From: Kibdelosporangium banguiense
GTDB lineage: Bacteria; Actinomycetota; Actinomycetes; Mycobacteriales; Pseudonocardiaceae
Length of the DNA stretch: 64,000 nucleotides
Direction: 5' to 3'
Assembly (NCBI RefSeq): GCF_017876405.1
Contig: NZ_JAGINW010000001.1
Span: 9,189,203 to 9,253,202 of the forward strand
Part shown: piece by piece, positions 44,373 to 52,559 of the stretch
Numbering within the stretch: position 1 is the stretch's first letter
Layout: the number at the start of each line of letters is the position of its first letter
Made by a program: the position numbers and the translations under genes
The notes under the pieces: generated by a model
What the model was told of the DNA's origin: nothing
Seen by the model: only the letters and a program-made list of their open reading frames with translations
Database searches by the model: none

Positions 44373-44933
44373 GGGGCCGGCAAGACCACGACCGTGAACG
44401 TGCTGACCACGTTGCTCACCATGGACAGTGGCACAGCGCGCATCGCGGGCTACGACGTCGCGACCGAGACCAAGAAGGTCCGCTCCGCCATCGGCGTCAC
44501 CGGCCAGTTCGCCTCCGTGGACGAACTGCTGTCCGGCCGCGAGAACCTGCAACTGATGGCGGACCTGCACCACCTGGGCGGCAACGAGAGCAAGAAAATC
44601 GTCGAACGCCTGCTGGCGCGCTTCGACCTGGCGGAGTCAGCCGACAAGCTGTCGTCAACGTACTCCGATGGTATGCGCCGCAAGCTGGACCTGGCGATGA
44701 CCCTGGTCGGCAGGCCCCGGATCATCTTCCTGGACGAGCCGAACATGATCCTGCGCGTGCCCAGCGACGGCGGCGCCAAGTCGCTGCGCACCCTGCTGGC
44801 CCGACTCGACGAACACGCGATCGACGTCGAGGAATTCACCGTGCAGATGCCCGACCTCGACGACGTTTTCCTCGCCCTTACCGGTCACTCGAGCTCCCCG
44901 GCCGAGTCCAAGACGCAGGTCATCACCCCATGA
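44372..44933 (+). pseudogene. DrrA-like ABC transporter ATPase remnant
   Basis: Starts inside Walker A (LGPNGAGKTTTVNVLTTLL) without its own start. It keeps the Q-loop/signature part (TYSDGMRRKLDLAMTLVG) and Walker B (RPRIIFLDEP), then jumps within the frame to the C-terminal domain (LRVPSDGGAKSLRTLLARLD; MPDLDDVFLALTGH). About 100 residues with the D-loop, H-loop and the middle of the C-terminal domain are lost. It could not work as a transporter ATPase. Confidence 0.8.
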
Positions 44934-45420
44934 GCAGCGACTCGGCGATCATGCTTCGCCGCAACTTCAAGCACACCCTGCGCAACCCGGTCGCGGTGTT
45001 CAACGCGATCCTCATGCCGGTCATCATGATGCTGATGTTCGTATACGTCTTCGGCGACGCGTTCAACGTCGGTGGCGGCGACTACATCAACTACGCCACC
45101 CCAGGCATGATCATGATGGCCCTCTCCTACGGCCTGTCCGCCACCGCCGTCGCTGTCAGCTCCGACATGACCAAAGGCATCATCAACCGTTTCAAGGTCA
45201 TGGACGTCTCCCGCGATGCTGTGCTGACCGGGCATGTCGTGTCCACTGTGGTGCGTACCATGCTCGCTGTGGCCGCCATCATCGGTATGGCCTTCCTGTT
45301 CGGCTTCAGCCCCACCGGCTCCTTCCCGCACTGGCTTGCCGCCGTCGGCCTGCTCCTGCTGGTAGTCGTGTCGGTCAGCCGGCTCACTGTCGCCTTTGGC
45401 CTGGCCGCGAAGACCGTGGA
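44930..45420 (+). pseudogene. ABC-2 type permease remnant (DrrB-like)
   Basis: ATG 44930 overlaps the ATPase stop. The first ~163 residues are a normal ABC-2 permease start (MSSDSAIMLRRNFKHTLRNP; MPVIMMLMFVYVFG; GLSATAVAVSSDMTKGIINRF), with about four membrane segments. At about 45420 the sequence switches to a serine-hydrolase gene. The second half of the permease is missing. Confidence 0.8.
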
Positions 45421-45818
45421 CATTCGTGCCGGGAATCCCCTTGGGAGGCCAGGAGTTCGTGGACAACCGGTTCCACACCTACCGGCCGGATGAACTGGTG
45501 CGGTTCAGCTTGTCCAAGCAACCGCTGTTCGCACCGGGAACAGACTGGAGCTACGCCAACATCAACTACATGCTGGCCGGACTGCTGATCGAGAAGATCA
45601 CCGGCCGCCCCTACGGCGACGCACTCCAGCGGCGGATCCTGCGACCGCTCGGGCTACAGGACACCATGGTGCCGGGCACATGGCCGGAGATCCCCGGGCC
45701 GCACGCCCACGGCTACTACCGATACCAGGAAGCCGGAGAGTGGAAGGTGGTCGACAAGGTGATCTGTGGCGGGCAGGCCCAGCCCGGACAGCACCTCCTG
45801 AGGCCGGACTCCTTCTGA
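45421..45818 (+). pseudogene. Serine hydrolase (beta-lactamase/DD-peptidase family) fragment
   Basis: In frame with codons from 45396 there is a middle section of a beta-lactamase-fold hydrolase: FVDNRFHTYRPDELVRFSLS, GTDWSYANINYMLAGLLIEK, ITGRPYGDALQRRILRPLGL. The SYAN tyrosine motif is present, but the N-terminal SxxK and the C-terminal KTG part are absent; similarity ends at about 45760. Third partner in a row of joined fragments. Confidence 0.75.
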
Positions 45819-45940
45819 TCCTGCGTCAGGCACAGCGCGAACCGGACCAGCCTGAGAACCTCCGATACCGACGACACCTCGGCGATATCGGAGGCTCTCG
45901 CCGCAATCGGCACCATACTTGTCGGTGCACAAACTCTGTG

Positions 45941-47446
45941 CTACTTCGCGGCGGCGGGTTCCGCATCCGAGTCGACCGGCAGTCGGAGGGGGCCGCTTCG
46001 CAAGAGCAGCGCGGCCAGGGTGGCGCTGCCCAGGAATACCGCTGCTGCGATCCAGAACACGAGGTGGTAGCCGGCGAGGGTCGCCTCGGTGATCGTCGTC
46101 GGCTGTGTCGAGAGGTACTTCGTGGTCGCGGTCGTGGCGAGGGAACTGAACACGGCTGTCCCGATGGACCCGCCGATCTGCTGGGCGGTGGTCACCAGGG
46201 CGGACGCCACTCCGGCGTCGTGTGGCCGGACTCCGCTGGTCGCGGCGTTCTGCACCGGGCCGAAGATCAGTCCGAATCCGATGCCTGCGACGAGCAGGGC
46301 CGGCAGGACGGCTCCGGCGTAACTGGAATCGGCATGGATGCCGGTGAGTATCGCCATGCCGATCGCGGACAGGACGCAGCCGGCCGGGACAAGCGGCCTC
46401 GGTCCGATGCGCGGCAGAAGCACTGCCCCGGAGAAGACCGCGCCCACCATCACCGAACCGATCATCGGCAGGAACGCCACGCCGGTCTGCAGCGGGGTGA
46501 ACCCCAGCGTGTTCTCGAGGTAGTAGGTGAGGAACAGGAAGACCGCGAACATCCCGATCCCGGAAATCCCGAGTGACAGGTACGCCGCCCCGCGGACACG
46601 ATCCAGGATCACCCGCAACGGCAGCAACGGGTGCTTGGTGCGGCGTTCGATCAGCACGAAGACGGCTATGAGCGCAATGCCCGCGATCACCGGGCCGAGC
46701 GTGCGGATGTCGTTCCAGCCGTGCGTCTCGGCAGTGCCCAGACCGTAGACGATTCCGATCAGGCCGAGCACCACCGTGACCGTGCCCGCGATGTCGGGCC
46801 GGACCCGCTCCGGTCGATCGCCGTCACGAAGGAAGGCCATGCCGCCGGCGAAGGCGACCGCTGCAATGATCAGGTTCACATAGAGACACCACCGCCACGA
46901 CAGGCCCTGCGTGAGAACGCCGCCCAGCAGCAGCCCGAGTGCCCCACCGGCGCCCGAGATCGCGCCGAAGATCCCGAACGCGCGGCCGCGTTCCTTTGCG
47001 TCGTCAGCGAAAGTCACCGACAGCAGAGACAACGCCGCTGGTGCGAGCATCGCGGCGAACGCGCCCTGGGCGATACGTGCGGCCAGCAGCGTCGTGAAAT
47101 CCCAGGCGGCACCGCCGAACGCCGACGCGACAGCGAATCCGCCGACGCCGATGAGGAACAACCGCTTGCGTCCGAAGAAATCCGACAGCCGGCCGCCGAG
47201 CAGCAGGAGGCTCCCGAACGCGAGTGCGTACCCGGTCAGCACCCACTGCCGGTAGTCAGCGGGAAATCCCAGGTCGCGCTGGGCGGACGGCAGGGCGATG
47301 TTCACGATGGTGGAGTCCAGGATGTCCATCAGCTGAGCGAGACTGAGCACGGCGAGGGCCATCCACCGGTTCGGTCGGCGGTGTTCGTCACTGCCTGCCA
47401 AAGGAGCCGGTCGGGCGGACTTGGTCGATGACACGTCAGAATTCAC
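45941..47446 (-). CDS. MFS drug transporter, DHA2 (14-TM) family
   Basis: 501 residues, GTG start overlapping the stop of the upstream oxidoreductase gene. DHA2 hallmarks: MDILDSTIVNIALPSAQRDLG (motif D1) and GGRLSDFFGRKRLFLIG (motif A); 14 predicted membrane segments. A proton-driven exporter of the EmrB/QacA type. It is the last gene of a three-gene operon. Confidence 0.92.
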   Translation of the reverse strand: MNSDVSSTKSARPAPLAGSDEHRRPNRWMALAVLSLAQLMDILDSTIVNIALPSAQRDLGFPADYRQWVLTGYALAFGSLLLLGGRLSDFFGRKRLFLIGVGGFAVASAFGGAAWDFTTLLAARIAQGAFAAMLAPAALSLLSVTFADDAKERGRAFGIFGAISGAGGALGLLLGGVLTQGLSWRWCLYVNLIIAAVAFAGGMAFLRDGDRPERVRPDIAGTVTVVLGLIGIVYGLGTAETHGWNDIRTLGPVIAGIALIAVFVLIERRTKHPLLPLRVILDRVRGAAYLSLGISGIGMFAVFLFLTYYLENTLGFTPLQTGVAFLPMIGSVMVGAVFSGAVLLPRIGPRPLVPAGCVLSAIGMAILTGIHADSSYAGAVLPALLVAGIGFGLIFGPVQNAATSGVRPHDAGVASALVTTAQQIGGSIGTAVFSSLATTATTKYLSTQPTTITEATLAGYHLVFWIAAAVFLGSATLAALLLRSGPLRLPVDSDAEPAAAK

Positions 47447-48360
47447 AATGGCCTCAGGGAGTCGACGAGCAGCACGAGTTTTCCGCGCACGCGACCTGCC
47501 TCGCCGACGCGGTGTGCCTCTGCCACCTCGGTCAGGGGAAATGTCCGTCCGATGGGGAGTGAGAACCGGCCGGACTCGATCAGCTCGCCGATCTGGGCGA
47601 TCACGTAGAGCGCGCGTCCCGTGTCACCTCTGCTGAACCGCACACCATGTCGTTGTGCACCAGCGAAGTCAGCGAGGGTGACCACGTGCTCCGGGCCGCC
47701 GGCGAGTGCGATGAGCTCCGGCAGGACACCGCTCCCGGCCACGTCGAGCGCGAGATCGACCTCATCTGCAGCGAGCGCACGGACCCGCTCGGCCATGCCG
47801 GCACCGTAGGCGACGGGTTCGGCACCAAGCGAGCGCAGGAAATCATGGGTGGCCGGGCTGCCAGTACCGATCACGCGTGCGCCCCGGACCACAGCAAGCT
47901 GGACAGCGGCACTGCCAACGCTTCCGGAGGCGCCGTTGATCAGCACGGTGCCACCACTTTCGACGCCCAACTGGTCGAGGGCACGTGCTGCGGTCTCGAT
48001 CGCGGCCGGGAGTGCGGCGGCCTGCGCGAAGCCGAGCGACGGCGGGATGGGTGCGTAGCAGGACAACACCGTCAGTTCCGCTTGAGCCGCACTGACGGCA
48101 GCGAACCCGAACACGCGGTCGCCGACGGCGACATCGGTGACACCGTCACCCAGTTCGTCAACGATGCCCGCCGCTTCGTGGCCCAGGGTCTGCGGGAGTT
48201 CCTGGTCCATCAGGCCTTGACGCTTCTTCCAGTCGCTCGCGTTGATCCCGGCGGCACGGACAGCGATCCGGACCTCGTCGGGGCGTGGGTGCGGCTCCGC
48301 AAGGTCCACGATCTCGAGGACCTCCGGGCCCCCGAACCGGCTGAACTCGACCGCCTTCAT
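47443..48360 (-). CDS. NADP-dependent quinone oxidoreductase-like MDR protein
   Basis: 305 residues. Zinc-free medium-chain dehydrogenase with NADPH motif ASGSVGSAAV and the family start MKAVEFSRFGGPEVLEIVDL. ATG overlaps the stop of the hydrolase gene (ATGA), and its stop overlaps the transporter start. Reduces quinones or enones. Confidence 0.9.
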   Translation of the reverse strand: MKAVEFSRFGGPEVLEIVDLAEPHPRPDEVRIAVRAAGINASDWKKRQGLMDQELPQTLGHEAAGIVDELGDGVTDVAVGDRVFGFAAVSAAQAELTVLSCYAPIPPSLGFAQAAALPAAIETAARALDQLGVESGGTVLINGASGSVGSAAVQLAVVRGARVIGTGSPATHDFLRSLGAEPVAYGAGMAERVRALAADEVDLALDVAGSGVLPELIALAGGPEHVVTLADFAGAQRHGVRFSRGDTGRALYVIAQIGELIESGRFSLPIGRTFPLTEVAEAHRVGEAGRVRGKLVLLVDSLRPL

Positions 48361-49352
48361 CGCTGTGCCGCCAGAGCGCCGTGCCTGTAGAGACTGTGCT
48401 TGTTCAAAAAGCGACGCTGTTCGGCCGTGGCCGCCTGGTCCTCCGGGGTGTCGCCGCCGAACCCGCCGTGCGGCATGGCCTCGAACACGTGCAGTTCGGC
48501 ATCCACACCAGCGTCGCGCAGGTTGCGGTGCATCCGGACGGTGTTGGACAGCAACAGGTCGCGTGTGCCACTGCGGAGGAACGTGGGCGGGAAGCCGGAC
48601 AGATCACCCAGGACCGGGGACAGATACGGATCCCGCAGGTCGGCCCCTGCCGCGTAGAGCGCGATCGGCTCTCGCAGGCTGCGCAGGACGTTGTCCACGC
48701 CTGCCAGGGTCTGGAACGTGTCGCCCGCCTCAGTGAGATCGACCTGCGGACTGTTGAGCACCAGGGCCGCAGGCATCGGCAGCCCGGCGTCCTTGGCACG
48801 CAGCAGAAGTGCCGCAGCGATATTCCCTCCCGCGGAGTCGCCGCCAACGAACACCCGCGAGGGGGCGCGGTCGCGCAACAGGCACCGGTAGACCGCGACG
48901 GCGTCGTCAAGCGCGGCTGGGTACGGATGCAACGGCGGCAGCCGGTAGTCCACGCCCCACACGAACACGCCCATGGACAGCGCGGTCCTAGCTGTCGTCG
49001 CGCGGCACGCATCCCCGCCGCCGACCAGGAGACCTCCGGGGTGCATCCAGAGGAAGACCGGCTCGTCCGCCTTCTCTTCTACCCCGTGAGGCCTCGCGGC
49101 GTACACGATGACGCCGTCGACGTGGAGCTCTTCGACGGTGACCGGCAGTCCGGAGACCGGGAACCGCCGGGCCGTGGATCGATTCGCCTGCTCGGCCATC
49201 GCGAGCCACGCGTCGGTGTCATCGGCGGCCGGGTAGGACAGTTCGCCGACGTCGACGGAAAGCCAGGTACGGGCCTGCTCGCTGACCGTGGACGGAGCAG
49301 TAAACGTTCGCTCGCCCACAACTCGCCGGGCAGCGTCGGCACTGATGTTCAC
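48357..49352 (-). CDS. HSL-family alpha/beta hydrolase
   Basis: 331 residues, start GTG. Oxyanion motif HPGGLLVGGG (104-113; HGGG variant), nucleophile GDSAGGN (S173), acid within TRDLLLSN or nearby, His in MPHGGFGG. An esterase or lipase. First gene of the operon with the oxidoreductase and the MFS exporter; the three may form a detoxification unit. Its promoter lies in the 49353-49559 region. Confidence 0.9.
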   Translation of the reverse strand: MNISADAARRVVGERTFTAPSTVSEQARTWLSVDVGELSYPAADDTDAWLAMAEQANRSTARRFPVSGLPVTVEELHVDGVIVYAARPHGVEEKADEPVFLWMHPGGLLVGGGDACRATTARTALSMGVFVWGVDYRLPPLHPYPAALDDAVAVYRCLLRDRAPSRVFVGGDSAGGNIAAALLLRAKDAGLPMPAALVLNSPQVDLTEAGDTFQTLAGVDNVLRSLREPIALYAAGADLRDPYLSPVLGDLSGFPPTFLRSGTRDLLLSNTVRMHRNLRDAGVDAELHVFEAMPHGGFGGDTPEDQAATAEQRRFLNKHSLYRHGALAAQR

Positions 49353-49368
49353 ACCACGAGGTTAACTG

Positions 49369-49380
49369 ACTAAATTTAGT
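49369..49380. promoter_or_regulatory. 12-bp palindrome ACTAAATTTAGT
   Basis: Perfect palindrome 17 bp before the hydrolase start; flanked by TAACT (49363-49367) and AGTTA (49378-49382). Likely repressor site. Confidence 0.6.
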
Positions 49381-49444
49381 TACACAAGCCAGTGAGTTCC
49401 GGCGGGTCACCCGGCGATCGACAGGCTGGGCCTGAATCGGATTA

Positions 49445-49513
49445 AGTTCAGTTGATTGCTGCACATGAGGACGATTGCACGATATGTACCCTGAGGGTAT
49501 GTTCAACTGAACT
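49445..49513. promoter_or_regulatory. Spaced inverted 11-mers in the FAD-oxidoreductase promoter
   Basis: AGTTCAGTTGA (49445-49455) and its exact complement TCAACTGAACT (49503-49513), about 58 bp apart centre to centre. The right-hand site continues as ACTGAACTGAACT, overlapping half-sites. Two operators for one dimeric regulator, or a looping pair. Confidence 0.6.
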
Positions 49514-49559
49514 GAACTCAGGTTTCCTGGAGTCGCCCTATCCTGTGCGGGAGTGCAGC

Positions 49560-50870
49560 ATGGTTGACCTTTTGATCCTCGGTGGGGGCATGTCCGGGCT
49601 GACCGCGGGCGCCCAGGCCGTCCGCAATGGACTGTCCGTTGTGGTGGCCGAGGTCAGCGCGGACGTCGGCGGTTCAGCTCGCTTCGCCGGCTACGCGTGG
49701 ACCGCCCCGAGTCATGAGGTGATGGACCAGCAGAACCCGCATGGGAATGCCGCGCTGAAACGGGCCCTCGTCGACAGGTTCGCCGACGGCATCGAGTGGA
49801 TCCGTTCGGTCGGCGTCGAGGTGAAAGACGCGCAACGGATGCTCAGTTTCGGTCGCGGGCACCAGTTCGACACCAACCATTACATCGACACCTGCCGCAG
49901 GCGTATCACCGATGACGGTGGCGAGGTGCTGCTTCGCACGGAGGCCGAACGGCTTCTCATCGAGGACGGTGCTGTAGTGGGTGCGCAACTGCAGTCGGCC
50001 GACGGGGAGCGCAGGCAGGTACGGGCTCGCTGGACCCTGCTGGCCACTGGTGGTTTCCAGGGCGACCTCCCGCTGCGGAACGCACACGTGCACCCGCACG
50101 CGGACCGGATGCAGCTGCGGTCGAACCCGAACAGCCGCGGCGGCGGATACCGGTTGGCCACCCAGGTCGGGGCGGCGACCGGTCACGAGAACGCCGGCTT
50201 CTACGGCCACCTCATCCCGAGCGAAATACCGTTCGCCGACCCAGCCGACTTCGTCGACCTGTCGCTGTACTACAGCGAACACGCCCTGCTGTTCAACCTG
50301 GACAATGAGCGATTCTGTGACGAAACACTCGGTGATCACCTCACGACCATGGCGCTGCTCGACCAGCCCGAAGGTCGTGGCCTGCTCGTCGCCGACGCGC
50401 GGGTTCGCCGCGACTGGATCGCAGGGTCCTATGTGGAGGGTGCTCCTGCGGTAGACAAGTTCGCTCTAGCGAGCAAGCGCGGTGGGCGCGTGGGCTTCGC
50501 CGAGACCCTCGGCGAGCTGGCGTACCTGCCGGAGGAATGGGGCTATTCCGGCAAGGCGATCCGGGACGCGGTCGAGCAGTTCAACAAGCTCGCGGCAGCA
50601 GGACAGGCGCCGGACCGGGCACTGGACCCGTTTGCCCTGGACGAGCCGCCGTACTACGTGATCGAGACGGTTCCAGCCATCACCTTCCCCTTCCACGGTG
50701 TCCTGATCGACGATCAGGCCCGCGTCCTCGGCACGGACGGGCAGCCCATCGCCGGGCTGCTCGCGGCTGGGTGCGACACCGGCGGCCTGTGGAACCGTGC
50801 CTACGCGGGCGGCATCGCCACGGCGCTGGTGTTCGGACTGACCGCCGCCCGGACAGCCTCGCGGCCGTGA
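49560..50870 (+). CDS. FAD-dependent oxidoreductase (fumarate reductase/ketosteroid dehydrogenase-like)
   Basis: 436 residues from the ATG at 49560, preceded by cgggag. FAD motif LILGGGMSGLTAG, then ARFAGYAWTAPSHEV and LLATGGFQGD, with the FAD-end GCDTGGLWNRAYAGGIATALVFG. Belongs to the flavoprotein group of fumarate reductases and 3-ketosteroid dehydrogenases; the substrate is unknown. Its stop overlaps the start of an isomerase remnant (GTGA). Confidence 0.9.
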   Translation: MVDLLILGGGMSGLTAGAQAVRNGLSVVVAEVSADVGGSARFAGYAWTAPSHEVMDQQNPHGNAALKRALVDRFADGIEWIRSVGVEVKDAQRMLSFGRGHQFDTNHYIDTCRRRITDDGGEVLLRTEAERLLIEDGAVVGAQLQSADGERRQVRARWTLLATGGFQGDLPLRNAHVHPHADRMQLRSNPNSRGGGYRLATQVGAATGHENAGFYGHLIPSEIPFADPADFVDLSLYYSEHALLFNLDNERFCDETLGDHLTTMALLDQPEGRGLLVADARVRRDWIAGSYVEGAPAVDKFALASKRGGRVGFAETLGELAYLPEEWGYSGKAIRDAVEQFNKLAAAGQAPDRALDPFALDEPPYYVIETVPAITFPFHGVLIDDQARVLGTDGQPIAGLLAAGCDTGGLWNRAYAGGIATALVFGLTAARTASRP

Positions 50871-51050
50871 CCCCTTCGGCGTTGACCTTTGCCACGATCA
50901 ACTGCGTCAAAATGCCGGAAACGCCGGAGCAGTCTCCCACGGTCGTCACTGGACTGGAGGATGTGCTGCGCGGCGCGGCAGAGGCGGGACTCGCCCAGGT
51001 CAGCATCGACTCGGCCACCCTCGCCGACCATCTCGGCCGTGGCGGATCAC
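50867..51050 (+). pseudogene. Sugar-phosphate isomerase/epimerase-like remnant
   Basis: GTG 50867 (overlapping the oxidoreductase stop) reads VTPSALTFATINCVKMPETP...LEDVLRGAAEAGLAQVSIDSATLADHL, the first beta-alpha unit of a xylose-isomerase-like TIM barrel. After ~60 residues the similarity ends and the frame runs out without sense at about 51160. A 3'-truncated gene. Confidence 0.6.
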
Positions 51051-51156
51051 CGAACCAGAACAGACCCTTGCGACAGCACGGCAGTCAGCCGAGGCAGGTG
51101 CCGCACTGGAGGCCCCGATCTGCTTCCGCACTTTGGTCGGAAACCGACGGCAGGTC

Positions 51157-51172
51157 TTGAGCGATCGCTCAA
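51157..51172. promoter_or_regulatory. TetR-type operator 1
   Basis: Perfect 16-bp palindrome TTGAGCGATCGCTCAA. Together with the second copy it lies upstream of the gene at 51273. No TetR gene is next to it. Confidence 0.8.
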
Positions 51173-51190
51173 ACATGGTCTAGTCTCGTC

Positions 51191-51206
51191 TTGAGCGAAC
51201 GCTCAA
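51191..51206. promoter_or_regulatory. TetR-type operator 2
   Basis: TTGAGCGAACGCTCAA, the same sequence as operator 1 but for one central base; centres 34 bp apart, about three helical turns, so two dimers could sit on the same face. Confidence 0.8.
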
Positions 51207-51217
51207 ACCAAGGGGGT

Positions 51218-51256
51218 CTGAAGGATCCAGTCGCCGGCAGCGACTGGATCCTTCAG
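51218..51256 (+). promoter_or_regulatory. Perfect hairpin in the 5' leader of the SRPBCC gene
   Basis: 17-bp arms CTGAAGGATCCAGTCGC and exact complement with a CGGCA loop (51235-51239). It lies between the operators and the start codon, ending about 5 nt before the ribosome-binding site. It could be an attenuator, a stability element or a terminator for upstream transcription. Confidence 0.75.
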
Positions 51257-51272
51257 GGACAAGGGGCGAGAC

Positions 51273-51869
51273 ATGCTGTACATCGAAACCCGCATTCGGA
51301 CCGACATGGCGACGTTGTGGCAGCGGACCCAGGACCCGGCCGAGCATCAGCGCTGGGACGCCCGGTTCACCGAGATCGACTATGTCGGCACCGGCACCAC
51401 GTCACAACGCCTCCGCTACGCAACCAGTGTCGCGGGCATACGCATCCACGGCGAAGGCGTCACCACGAGCAAACGGGAATCCACGTCAGCACTGAGGTTC
51501 CACTCGGACCACCCGCTGTCGATGATCGTGCGGGGCAGCGGCTACTGGCGTTATGTCCCCACGAGCCAAGGGATCCGGTTCCTGACCGGCTACGACTACG
51601 TGCCACGGTGGCGTGCGGGTGACCGCCTCTTCCGGCCATTCATCGGCTGGGCGACGGCGTGGTCGTTCGACCGCCTCCGGATCTGGCTGGAATACGACAT
51701 CCCGCCGGAGAAGGCCCTCCGCCGCGCGATAGCCGACATGACGGTCCGCACGACAGCGCTCATAGCCGCTCTGACAACCAGAAACCCGTTGCCCGCCGTC
51801 ATCGCGCTGCTGCCGCGGCCGGACAAGGTGCCGTCGGCGGGCCGATGCCTCAGAAAGCGACCCCGATGA
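51273..51869 (+). CDS. SRPBCC-like (polyketide cyclase fold) protein
   Basis: 198 residues with the START/SRPBCC start (MLYIETRIRTDMATLWQRTQDPAEHQRWDARFTEI) and strands GSGYWRYVPTSQGIRFLTGYDY. No membrane segment. Translationally coupled (ATGA) to the DUF4166 gene. Function unknown; ligand binding is likely. Confidence 0.78.
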   Translation: MLYIETRIRTDMATLWQRTQDPAEHQRWDARFTEIDYVGTGTTSQRLRYATSVAGIRIHGEGVTTSKRESTSALRFHSDHPLSMIVRGSGYWRYVPTSQGIRFLTGYDYVPRWRAGDRLFRPFIGWATAWSFDRLRIWLEYDIPPEKALRRAIADMTVRTTALIAALTTRNPLPAVIALLPRPDKVPSAGRCLRKRPR

Positions 51870-52522
51870 TCTTCAAGCGAGCACTTGGCCGACGCTTCGA
51901 CGACCTGCATCCGCGGCTACGACGACGTTTCGGCTTCGAACAGTCCTGCGTCGGCACCGGCACCATGACGGAGATCTGGCGCGGTGGCAGGCACACGGTG
52001 CCGTTCCTCAAGCTCGGCACGAACCGCAACATCCTGTTCCCGGAGACCGGCACCGACATCCCGTTCACCATCGAGAACCACGTCTATCAGGACAGCTTCG
52101 GCAGAGACGTGGTCACCTTCGTCCGCACGTTCGACGTCAGGCCCGGTCTACGCAGACGGTTCGACGCGACCATGATCTACAGCGAGGAACGCGGCCAGAT
52201 CGTCGACTACCTCGGCACGCACCAGCACATCGCGGTCGACCTGCATCCCGAAGTCGACCAGCAAGGCGGACTGCGGATCCGCTCGGGCGAACAGCGATTC
52301 CGGTTGGCCGGACTGGACTTCCGGCTGCCGCAAGCCTTGACCGGTACGGCCGACCTGCACGAGTGGTACGACGACCAGCATGAGTGCTTCCGGATCCGCG
52401 TCACAGTCAGCAATCCCAGGTTCGGCCCCATCTTCGGCTATCACGGCACATTCACCGCCCAGTACGTCGACACGCCGGTCCCAGCCGCCGTGAAGCCGTA
52501 CCGGGAGGAAGCGCGGGAATGA
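51866..52522 (+). CDS. DUF4166 protein
   Basis: 218 residues from the ATG at 51866 overlapping the upstream stop (ATGA). Family features: RRFDDLHPRLRRRFGFEQ, CVGTGTMTEIWRGGRHTVPF, FTIENHVYQDSFGRDVVTFVRTF and VDYLGTHQHIAVDL. Function of the family is not known to me. Forms a two-gene operon with the SRPBCC protein. Confidence 0.87.
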   Translation: MIFKRALGRRFDDLHPRLRRRFGFEQSCVGTGTMTEIWRGGRHTVPFLKLGTNRNILFPETGTDIPFTIENHVYQDSFGRDVVTFVRTFDVRPGLRRRFDATMIYSEERGQIVDYLGTHQHIAVDLHPEVDQQGGLRIRSGEQRFRLAGLDFRLPQALTGTADLHEWYDDQHECFRIRVTVSNPRFGPIFGYHGTFTAQYVDTPVPAAVKPYREEARE

Positions 52523-52559
52523 GGCGGTCAGACACACGGCGTAAGCCGAGGATCCCGGC

